The notes under the pieces: generated by a model
What the model saw: the letters and a program-made list of their open reading frames with translations, nothing else
Database searches by the model: none
What the model was told of the DNA's origin: nothing
Source of the DNA: DATLGB01 sp964242305
GTDB lineage: Bacteria; Actinomycetota; Thermoleophilia; Solirubrobacterales; Solirubrobacteraceae
NCBI GenBank assembly: GCA_964242305.1
Contig: CAXTBB010000022.1
Location: 5,403-69,402 of the forward strand
Reading direction: 5' to 3'
Length of the DNA: 64,000 bases
Program-made: the position numbers and the translations under genes
Shown: positions 24,223 through 31,257 of the stretch, piece after piece
How the letters are laid out: each line of letters starts with the position of its first letter
Numbering within the stretch: position 1 is the first letter of the stretch

Positions 24223-25378
24223 CGCACGCCGCCGGGAGGCGTGCCGGCGGCGCCTGCAGCGTCTCCGCGCCCGCGCGGGTGAGCAGGGCGGCGGCGCGGT
24301 CGCGGGCGGCGAGGACGTCGAGCGCGGCGGCGGCCGCGTAGGGCTCGGAGCCCTGCGCGCGGTCCTCGAGGTCCGGGTCAGCAGCGGAGGCGACGATCAT
24401 CGCGTGGCGCCGCGCGAGCACCGGGACGGCGTCGGCCAGCGGGCGGGCGGCGGTCTCCTCCACGAGGTCGGTCAGGACGACGATGAGCGCCCGCTTGCCG
24501 CCGGCGACGGCCTGGAAGGCGCGCGCGTAGTCGGGCTCCTCGCCGCTGGGCTCGAGGTCGAAGATCGCCTCGGCGACGGCGCGGCCGCCACCCCGCCGGG
24601 GCGGGAGGTGACGGCGGACGGCGCCGTCGAACGCGAGCACGCCGCAGCGGTCGCCGAGCACGTCGGCCACGGCCGCGACGGCCACCGCGGCGTCGACGGC
24701 GATGTCCACGCGGGTGGCGTCCCCGAGCGGCGCGGCCATCAGGCGGCCGGCGTCGAGGAGGATGAGCACCTCGCGCTCCTGCTCGACGCGGTAGGTGTTG
24801 CTCATCGGCCGGCCGGCGCGCTGGGTGGCCGCCCAGTTGATCGCGCGGGAGTCGTCCCCGGGGACGTAGTCGCGGATCGCCTCGAAGTCGGTGCCGAGGC
24901 CGAGCGGGCCGCGCGGGCGGTGGCCGGGCTCTCGGAGCCGTCCCTGGCGGACGGCGAGCGCGAGGCGGCGGGCGCCCGGCAGGTCCGGATAGACCCGGAT
25001 CTCCTCCGTGTCCCCCGGGGCGTGGTCCCAGCGGCCCAGGCGCAGCGGGCCGGTGCGGCGGATCGCCGGCGGCGGGACGAGGTGGCGCCCCCGCCGGCTG
25101 GCGATGAGCTCGCCGGCATTGAGGGAGAGGTCCGGGGGGAGCGGTTGATGCACCGCCGCCGAGACGTCGGTGGTCAGCGCGTACGGCGCGGGGCGGCCGC
25201 GGGCGAGCGTCTTGGGCAGCGTGCGGCGGATGCGGGGTTCCGTCCTCACCGACCGCGCGTCCATTACCGCCGCGGCGATCAGCGCGACCGCCGCGAGCCC
25301 GCCGAGGATCGGCCCGACCACGATCGTCGCCAGCGCCACGCCGGCGACGAGGAACGCCAGCCGCGGCGCCGGACTCAC
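24182..25378 (-). CDS. DUF58 domain protein (MoxR-associated)
   Basis: 398 residues from GTG 25378. Two N-terminal hydrophobic segments (residues 5-40), a beta-rich middle, then the DUF58 core LGTDFEAIRDYVPGDDSRAINWAATQRAGRPMSNTYRVEQEREVLILLDAGRLM. The rest looks like a von Willebrand A-type fold with a DxG start (LLDAGRLM) rather than a full MIDAS DxSxS. Partner of the MoxR ATPase encoded just upstream (46-nt gap). Such pairs are thought to assemble or activate membrane or cell-envelope proteins; the client is unknown. Confidence 0.9.
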   Translation of the reverse strand: MSPAPRLAFLVAGVALATIVVGPILGGLAAVALIAAAVMDARSVRTEPRIRRTLPKTLARGRPAPYALTTDVSAAVHQPLPPDLSLNAGELIASRRGRHLVPPPAIRRTGPLRLGRWDHAPGDTEEIRVYPDLPGARRLALAVRQGRLREPGHRPRGPLGLGTDFEAIRDYVPGDDSRAINWAATQRAGRPMSNTYRVEQEREVLILLDAGRLMAAPLGDATRVDIAVDAAVAVAAVADVLGDRCGVLAFDGAVRRHLPPRRGGGRAVAEAIFDLEPSGEEPDYARAFQAVAGGKRALIVVLTDLVEETAARPLADAVPVLARRHAMIVASAADPDLEDRAQGSEPYAAAAALDVLAARDRAAALLTRAGAETLQAPPARLPAACVSAYLRAKARARL

Positions 25379-25424
25379 GTTGCGTGCGACCTAAGGGTCG
25401 CCATGGCAACCCTTTGATCGCATC

Positions 25425-26387
25425 TCATCGGGGGACGGGGACCTCGTTGAGGGCGGTGCGGACGGCGTCGACGGGGCGGAAGCGGTCGAGTTCGGCCTCC
25501 GGCGTCAGCACGAGGCGGTGGGCGAGGACGGACGGGGCCATGCGGCTGACGTCGTCGGGGGTGACGAAGTCGCGCCCGGCCAGCCGCGCGGCCGCCTTCG
25601 CCGCCCCGAGCAGGTGGGTGGCGGCGCGCGGGGAGGCGCCCAGGGTGACCGACGGCAGCGCGCGGGTGCGCCGGACGACGGCGACGATGTAGCGGGCGAC
25701 CTCGTCGGTGACCCGGGTGGCGTCGACGCCGGCGCGGGCGTCCAGCAGGGCCCGCGCGCTCGTGACCGGCTGGACGTCCTCGACGCGGCCGGGGCCGACG
25801 CCCGAGCGCGACAGGCCGAGCATGGCCAGCTCGTCGCCCTCGCTCGGGTAGCCGACGTCGACCTTGACCAGGAAGCGGTCGAGCTGTGCCTCCGGCAGCG
25901 GGTAGGTGCCCTCGTACTCGATCGGGTTCTGGGTGGCGACGACCAGGAACGGGTCGGGCAGCGCACGCGGACGCCCGTCGACGGAGACCTGGCGCTCCTG
26001 CATCGCCTCCAGCAGCGCGGCCTGGGTCTTCGGCGGCGTCCGGTTGATCTCGTCGGCGAGCAAGACGTTGGTGAAGACGGGGCCCTCGTTGAAGACGAGC
26101 TCGCCGCCGCGCAGCGTCATCGTCCCCGTCAGGTCCGATGGCAGCATGTCCGGCGTGAACTGGACCCGGCGGAAGTCGACGCCCAGCGCGCGCGCCACCG
26201 CACCGGCCATCAGCGTCTTCGCCACACCGGGAGGACCCTCGAGCAGGACGTGACCACCGAGCGCCGCGGCGGCGAGCAGCGCCGCCACTGCCTCCGGCTG
26301 ACCGACGACCACCTTGCCGACCTCGCCCGCCACCGCGTCATGGAGATCCTTCATGCGCGCATCATGGCGAACCGCCTCGCCGGTCAC
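25425..26387 (-). CDS. MoxR-family AAA+ ATPase
   Basis: 320 residues from GTG 26387; ATG 26354 (MKDLHDAVAGEVGKVVVGQ) is an alternative that matches the usual family N-terminus better. Walker A GPPGVAKT at 51-58, Walker B NVLLADEINRTPPKTQAALLEAMQERQV, sensor 1 FLVVATQNPIEYEGTYPLPEAQLDRF, then the lid domain with GASPRAATHLL. Chaperone-like ATPase acting with the DUF58 protein. Divergent from the MBL hydrolase, whose GTG is only 28 nt away. Confidence 0.94.
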   Translation of the reverse strand: MTGEAVRHDARMKDLHDAVAGEVGKVVVGQPEAVAALLAAAALGGHVLLEGPPGVAKTLMAGAVARALGVDFRRVQFTPDMLPSDLTGTMTLRGGELVFNEGPVFTNVLLADEINRTPPKTQAALLEAMQERQVSVDGRPRALPDPFLVVATQNPIEYEGTYPLPEAQLDRFLVKVDVGYPSEGDELAMLGLSRSGVGPGRVEDVQPVTSARALLDARAGVDATRVTDEVARYIVAVVRRTRALPSVTLGASPRAATHLLGAAKAAARLAGRDFVTPDDVSRMAPSVLAHRLVLTPEAELDRFRPVDAVRTALNEVPVPR

Positions 26388-26414
26388 CCTGCCGGCTGCC
26401 TATAACGGAGCGTC

Positions 26415-27212
26415 GTGAGGATCCGCTGGCTGCCGGGCGGGACGGTGCGCGTCAAGGACGCGTTCCTGCACCCGCGACCGGGCGTCCGCCGCCGGTTGGA
26501 CCTGCTCCTGCCCGGTGCGTGGTCGGAGCCGCTGCCGATCGGCGTGTGGCTGATCGAGCACGACGACGAGCGCATCCTGGTCGACGCCGGCGAGCTCGCC
26601 GATCCCAAGGACGCTCCGTTCGCCCGTCACCGCGTCACGGCCGAGGACGAGCTCCCCGCCGTCCTGGGCGCCGTCGGTTCGACGCCCGCCGACATCACCA
26701 CCGCGGTGTTGACGCACCTGCACCCCGACCACTACCGGGGTGCCGTCCACCTCACGAGGCCCGCGCTCGTCAGCGGCACTGAGTGGGCCGATGCGACCTC
26801 GCGGCGCGGGCGCGTCATCCAGCGCCTGAGCGGTGCGCCGCTCCCCGAGTCGATCCGGCGGGTTGCGTTGGAAGACGGCCCCTTCGGCGCCTTCGCCGCG
26901 AGCCGCCGCCTGACCGCCGACGGCCGTGTGGTGGCGGTGTCCACACCCGGGCACACGCGCGGTCACGTGTCGATCATCGCCGTCGACGACGAGGACCGTC
27001 ACATCCTGCTGGCCGGCGACGCGACGGACACCCTCGAGCAACTGCACGCGCGGCGAGCCGACGCCATCACGCCCGATCCGGGCCTGCAGGTCGAGACGAT
27101 CGATCGCATCCTCGCCCACGCCGCGCAGCACCCCACCGTCTATCTCCCGACGCACGACCCCGGCGCCGTCGCCCGCCTCGAAGCGAAGACGCTCGTCACC
27201 CCTCGACAGTGA
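26415..27212 (+). CDS. Metallo-beta-lactamase-fold hydrolase
   Basis: 265 residues from GTG 26415, with GGAG 4 nt upstream. The zinc motif HLHPDH is at 101-106 and further ligands are in TPGHTRGHVSII and LLAGDATD, with PTHDPG near the C-terminus. The layout is closest to the lactonase-like (AHL-lactonase/AttM) group of the fold, but lactone hydrolysis is only a possibility. It sits on the opposite strand inside the MoxR/DUF58/DUF4129 cluster and overlaps DUF4350 by 17 nt at the stops. It may be a later insertion. Confidence 0.87.
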   Translation: MRIRWLPGGTVRVKDAFLHPRPGVRRRLDLLLPGAWSEPLPIGVWLIEHDDERILVDAGELADPKDAPFARHRVTAEDELPAVLGAVGSTPADITTAVLTHLHPDHYRGAVHLTRPALVSGTEWADATSRRGRVIQRLSGAPLPESIRRVALEDGPFGAFAASRRLTADGRVVAVSTPGHTRGHVSIIAVDDEDRHILLAGDATDTLEQLHARRADAITPDPGLQVETIDRILAHAAQHPTVYLPTHDPGAVARLEAKTLVTPRQ

Positions 27213-28035
27213 GCGGCGGCTCGGGCGCCGGAGGCGGTTCCCCCGTCCGGGCCAGCAGCGCGCCCATGGCGTCGACGTACTCGACCCGCCGCGGCGGGAG
27301 CGGGCGCGCGCCGGCCTCGACCGGCCCGAAGCGCTTGCCGCGCGCGAGCCCGTAGAGCAGCGCGGCGGCGAGCAGGATCGCCAGCGCGCCCTTGGCCCCG
27401 TCGGGCAGCGCGGCCAGCCCGCGCGCCGTGCCGTAGCCATGCGCGGACTCGGCGAAGATGAGCGGGCTCCCGCCGCCCCCGGCGAGGTCGAGCGCGAACG
27501 CGGCGTTGTCGGCGTCCGCGAGCCGGCGGTTCTGGAGCGGGGAGGCGTCGGCGAGCAGGGTGAGGCTGCCGCGCTGGACGACGAGCCCGCCCGGGGACCA
27601 CGCGCCGCGGCCCGCGCCCACGAGGCGCCGGTCCCCGACGGTCGCCGTCCGCGGACCGGTGGCGGACCACTGCAGGCCGGGGTCGAGCACGTCCAGCCAC
27701 CGCTGCGGACGGCGCCCGCCGGCGACGACGTGGCCGGACCCCGCCGCGTAGTCGCGCAGCGCGCGGGCGTCGGCGCGCGACATCGTGGGCACGTCGAGCG
27801 CGACCACCGTCCCGCCCGCCGGCAGGGTCGCGTTGCGCAGCCGCCGGCGCAGCGCGATCACCGGCACGCCGTTGCGCTTGGCCAGCTCGGCCCAGGCCGC
27901 GAAGCCCCGCGGGGTGGTGGCCAGGGACGACGAGGGGTGGCCGGACGGTCCCGGCGCGAGCGTGTCCACCAGCCAGAAGACGGCGTTGACCGCCACGACC
28001 GCCCCGGCGATCCACAGCAGCGTCCGCCGGCTCAC
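27196..28035 (-). CDS. DUF4350 domain membrane protein
   Basis: 279 residues from GTG 28035, overlapping the DUF4129 stop. One N-terminal membrane segment (LLWIAGAVVAVNAVFWLVDTLAPG), an extracytoplasmic domain beginning SSLATTPRGFAAWAELAKRNGVPVIALRRRL, and a second segment near 215-235 (GALAILLAAALLYGLARG). The TxxGxxAxxxLLxxxG pattern is that of DUF4350 proteins, which resemble a ThuA/glutamine-amidotransferase-like fold. Belongs to the MoxR/DUF58/DUF4129 membrane system by position. Confidence 0.85.
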   Translation of the reverse strand: MSRRTLLWIAGAVVAVNAVFWLVDTLAPGPSGHPSSSLATTPRGFAAWAELAKRNGVPVIALRRRLRNATLPAGGTVVALDVPTMSRADARALRDYAAGSGHVVAGGRRPQRWLDVLDPGLQWSATGPRTATVGDRRLVGAGRGAWSPGGLVVQRGSLTLLADASPLQNRRLADADNAAFALDLAGGGGSPLIFAESAHGYGTARGLAALPDGAKGALAILLAAALLYGLARGKRFGPVEAGARPLPPRRVEYVDAMGALLARTGEPPPAPEPPLTVEG

Positions 28036-28610
28036 CGCAGCACCTCGCGCCAGCCGTCCCGCGCGACCTCGGCGTCCCGCTCGTGCGCTTCGCGACCGCC
28101 GTAGGCGATCTCGTCGTGATCGGTGCCGATGCGATCGAAGACGGGATCGTGCAGGGTGGCGGCGATGGCGCCGGTGGTCTGCGCCTCGGGCACGTCGAGG
28201 TCGAGCCGCGCCACGCCGGCGCGGAAGCGCAGGCGCACCGCGCGCTCGAAGTCGCCGGCCCGCTCGGCAGCGTCCGCCTCGTGCTCGAGGTCGCGGGGAT
28301 CGACGGCGCGCTCGGCCTCCGCGCGCGCCTCGGCCGACGCGCGCGCCCGCCGCCGGATCGCCGACCGCGACACCAGCACCGCGGCCACCGCGACCGCGAT
28401 CGCCAGCAGGATCCAGACAACCCAGCCACCGCCCGGGAGCGCCCCGTCCAAACCGTCGAACACGCCGCTGAACCAGTTCCCGACGTCGTCGATGCGGTTC
28501 CCGATCCAGTCCAGCGTCCCCTTGAACGGCCGCGGCACAGAGGCATCGTGATAGCGGCTGCCCGACAGGATCTCGCGCGCCTGCTCGCGCGCGCCGGCGG
28601 CGTCAGCCAC
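28032..28610 (-). CDS. DUF4129 domain membrane protein
   Basis: 192 residues. N-terminal helical part (ADAAGAREQAREILSGSRYHDA), one membrane segment near 63-85 (GGWVVWILLAIAVAVAAVLV), and a cytosolic DUF4129 tail (DPRDLEHEADAAERAGDFERAVRLRFRAGVARLD). The start overlaps the upstream membrane-protein gene by 8 nt and the stop overlaps DUF4350. Function unknown; DUF4129 proteins co-occur with MoxR and DUF58 and sometimes carry transglutaminase domains, which this one lacks. Confidence 0.88.
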   Translation of the reverse strand: MADAAGAREQAREILSGSRYHDASVPRPFKGTLDWIGNRIDDVGNWFSGVFDGLDGALPGGGWVVWILLAIAVAVAAVLVSRSAIRRRARASAEARAEAERAVDPRDLEHEADAAERAGDFERAVRLRFRAGVARLDLDVPEAQTTGAIAATLHDPVFDRIGTDHDEIAYGGREAHERDAEVARDGWREVLR

Positions 28611-29484
28611 CCGGGGGTTGCGGCGGCAGGAAGCCGGTCGACGGCGTGTCCGTCGTGGGCAGGCCCGCCACGCCGACGTCCGACGGCGCCCCGTCCGAGC
28701 CGATGCCGCGGGCGAGCAGGGCCAGGTCGAAGCCCTCCTTGCGCACCCGCAGGTCGAAGTAGATGTAGGCCACCAGCGCGGACAGGAACGGCAGCGACAC
28801 GGCCAGCGCGACGATGTTGACCACGGTCAGGATCGCCGCGTTGAGCAGCTCGCTGTCGGAGTTGACCAGCACGACCCCGCCGATCAGCCCGCCCAGCATC
28901 GCCTGCAGCACGACGACGATCAGGTAGCCGACGATGAGCGCGCCGAACACGCGCCACCAGTGTCCCTCGATCAGCTGCCGCGAGCGCCGCATCGCCCCCG
29001 CCCCGCGGGCCTCCTCGAACAGCAGCGCCGGCGTGGCCAGGCAGAACAGGACGCCGAGCCAGACGGCGCCCACGAAGCACATGAGGACGCCGACCACCAG
29101 CGCGACCGCGTACAGGAGCGTCACCCACAGCAGCGGACCGAGGCGCGCGGCCGCGTAGCGCAGCGACGCGCCGGGCCGCGCGGGCGAGCCGACGACGTCG
29201 CCGCCGACCATCCGCAGGCACGCCGCCGCGGTCAGCGTCTGTGCCAGCAGGGACAGCAGCGCGGTCGCGCCGCGCCCGGCCAGCAGCGTGCCGACGTTGT
29301 CCTGGTCCAGGCTCGTCGAGGAGGCGAAGTCGAACGCCGTGTCGCTGCTCGACGCCGTGATCAGCGTGTTCAAGATCGACACCGGCACCACGATCACCAG
29401 CGTGCAGAGCACGAGCGGGCCGAAGTTGCGCCGCACGGCGCTGAACGCCGCGTCCAACAGCTCCCCGACACTCAGCGGCCTCAC
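28603..29484 (-). CDS. Multi-pass membrane protein of the DUF4129/MoxR cluster
   Basis: 293 residues with about six hydrophobic segments: FGPLVLCTLVIVVPVSILN, LLSLLAQTLTAAACLRM, LLWVTLLYAVALVVGVLMCF followed closely by AVWLGVLFCLATPALLF, VFGALIVGYLIVVVLQAML and AAILTVVNIVALAVSLPFLSALVAYIYFDLRVRKEGFD. The opening RPLSVGELLDAAFSAVRRNFG and ending YFDLRVRKEG(F)D are typical of actinobacterial glycerophosphodiesterase-membrane-domain-like proteins found beside DUF4129. No catalytic motif. It starts 10 nt after ftsX, so ftsE-ftsX and the envelope cluster may share a transcript. Confidence 0.82.
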   Translation of the reverse strand: MRPLSVGELLDAAFSAVRRNFGPLVLCTLVIVVPVSILNTLITASSSDTAFDFASSTSLDQDNVGTLLAGRGATALLSLLAQTLTAAACLRMVGGDVVGSPARPGASLRYAAARLGPLLWVTLLYAVALVVGVLMCFVGAVWLGVLFCLATPALLFEEARGAGAMRRSRQLIEGHWWRVFGALIVGYLIVVVLQAMLGGLIGGVVLVNSDSELLNAAILTVVNIVALAVSLPFLSALVAYIYFDLRVRKEGFDLALLARGIGSDGAPSDVGVAGLPTTDTPSTGFLPPQPPGG

Positions 29485-29494
29485 CGCGGCGAGA

Positions 29495-30391
29495 CTACAC
29501 CCGCAGGAAGCGGCGCAGCGAGAGCCCGGAACCGAGGGCGGACACGCCCACGCTCGCGGTCAGCAGGACGACGATCAGCAGACCGAAGTTGAGGGTCTGC
29601 GGCGCCGAGAGCAGCGCCCAGTCGTTCTGCAGGGGATCGACCAGCGCGAGCTTGATCACGCCGAGGAGCCCGATGGCCATGAGCCCACCGATCGCGCCGA
29701 CGAGGACGCCCTCGAGCACGAACGGCCAGCGGATGAACCAGTCGGTGGCGCCGACGAGCTTCATGACCTCGACCTCGCGGCGCCGCGCGTACAGCGAGAG
29801 CCGGATGGTGTTGCCGATCAGCAGCATCGACGCGATCGCCAGCAGCGACGCCAGGCCGGCCATCGCGTACTTGACGACGCGCGTGGCGGTGAGGATCTTG
29901 TTGGTGTCGTCCTCGCGGTTGCGGACCTCGTCGATGGCCTTGTCGACGGGGACGCGCGCGCCGCCCGACGGGGCCAGCGGCGACAGCGCGTTGCGCACCG
30001 CCGTCACGTTGTCCGGCTTGTCCGGGGTGATGCGGAAGGTGTCGGGCAGCGGGTTCGTCCCCAGCAGCTTGTAGGCCTCGGGGTTGCGCTTCTTCTGCTC
30101 CGCGTAGGCCTGCTGCTTGGACACGAACGCCACCTTGGCGACGTGCGGCGTCCCCTCCAGCAGGGTGCGGACGCGGCTGATGTCCGCTGGTTTGGCGTCC
30201 GTGTTGAGATAGACGTCGGCGATCACGCGGCCGCGCACCTCGTTGGCGGCGCCGGTGGTGGCCTGGACCATCGGGATGAAGACGCCGAGCACGAGCACCG
30301 TCACCAGCACGGTGGCCATGGCGGCGAACGACGGGACGGCGTTTCGGCGCATCGACCGCAGCGCCTCGCGCAGGAAGAAGCCGAGCCTCAT
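29495..30391 (-). CDS. ftsX: Cell division protein FtsX
   Basis: 298 residues from ATG 30391, overlapping the ftsE stop (ATGA). Short cytosolic N-terminus MRLGFFLREALRSMRRNAVPSFAAM, first membrane segment VLVTVLVLGVFIPMVQ, an extracytoplasmic domain with VYLNTDAKPADISRVRTLLEGTPHVAKVAFVSKQQAY, then three membrane segments including ASMLLIGNTIRLSLYARRREVEVMKLVGATDWFIRWPFVLEG. This last block is the FtsX family signature. With FtsE it couples division to activation of cell-wall hydrolases. Confidence 0.95.
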   Translation of the reverse strand: MRLGFFLREALRSMRRNAVPSFAAMATVLVTVLVLGVFIPMVQATTGAANEVRGRVIADVYLNTDAKPADISRVRTLLEGTPHVAKVAFVSKQQAYAEQKKRNPEAYKLLGTNPLPDTFRITPDKPDNVTAVRNALSPLAPSGGARVPVDKAIDEVRNREDDTNKILTATRVVKYAMAGLASLLAIASMLLIGNTIRLSLYARRREVEVMKLVGATDWFIRWPFVLEGVLVGAIGGLMAIGLLGVIKLALVDPLQNDWALLSAPQTLNFGLLIVVLLTASVGVSALGSGLSLRRFLRV

Positions 30392-31188
30392 CGCGGCAGG
30401 TCCAGCTCGGTCGTGTAGCCCGAGTTGCGCTCGTCGCGGATGACCTTGCCCTTGGAGAGCTCGATCACGCGGCGGCGCATGCGGTCGACCATGGAGTGGT
30501 CGTGGGTGACGACGACCACCGTCGTGCCGGTGCGGTTGATCCGGTAGAGCAGCTGCATGATCCCGACGGACGTCTCGGGGTCGAGGTTGCCGGTCGGCTC
30601 GTCGGCCAGCAGCAGCGGCGGGTGGTTGACGAACGCGCGCGCCACGGAGACGCGCTGCTGCTCGCCACCCGACAGCTGGTCGGGGTAGGAGTGCAGCTTC
30701 AGCGACAGCCCGGTCAGGCGCAGGATGTCGGGCACCTTGTCGCGCACGTCGCGGCGCGAGCCGCCCGTCACCTGCAGCGCGTAGGCGACGTTGTCGGCCA
30801 CGGTGCGGTTGGGGAGCAGCTTGAAGTCCTGGTGCACCATCCCGATGTTGCGCCGGTAGTAGGGGACGCGGCTGCGGGGGATCTGGGAGAGGTCGTGGCC
30901 GGCCACGCTGATGTGGCCCGTCGTCAGCTCGACCTCCTTGATGAGCAGCCGCATCAGCGTCGACTTGCCCGACCCGGAGGCGCCCACGATGAAGACGAAC
31001 TCGCCGGGATGGATGGCGAACGTGGCGCCGTTGAGGCCGAGGTCGCCGCTCGGGTAGCGCTTGACGACGTCCTCGAAGTCGATGATCGCCCCGGTCGCCT
31101 CGCGGCGCGGCGACGTGCGGGCGGGACGCGGGCTGACTGGCTCGGTGCGCGGACGGCGCGTGCGGAGGTGTCGCTCGGTGGCGGCCAT
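30388..31188 (-). CDS. ftsE: Cell division ATP-binding protein FtsE
   Basis: 266 residues from ATG 31188. ABC ATPase: Walker A VGASGSGKST, Q-loop MVHQDFKLLPNRTV, signature LSGGEQQR, Walker B PLLLADEPTGNLDP, H-loop VVVTHD. The family core starts at IIDFEDVVKRYPSG, so about 38 residues of Arg/Pro/Thr-rich sequence precede it. There is no internal ATG or GTG that would give a normal short N-terminus. The extension may be real. Pairs with FtsX. The next gene upstream is divergent, 69 nt away. Confidence 0.94.
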   Translation of the reverse strand: MAATERHLRTRRPRTEPVSPRPARTSPRREATGAIIDFEDVVKRYPSGDLGLNGATFAIHPGEFVFIVGASGSGKSTLMRLLIKEVELTTGHISVAGHDLSQIPRSRVPYYRRNIGMVHQDFKLLPNRTVADNVAYALQVTGGSRRDVRDKVPDILRLTGLSLKLHSYPDQLSGGEQQRVSVARAFVNHPPLLLADEPTGNLDPETSVGIMQLLYRINRTGTTVVVVTHDHSMVDRMRRRVIELSKGKVIRDERNSGYTTELDLPR

Positions 31189-31257
31189 TGCGACCGAAGG
31201 TACGACGACACCCCCGCCCGGCCTGCGATTTTCCGTGCGTGCAATACGGTTTGCAGA

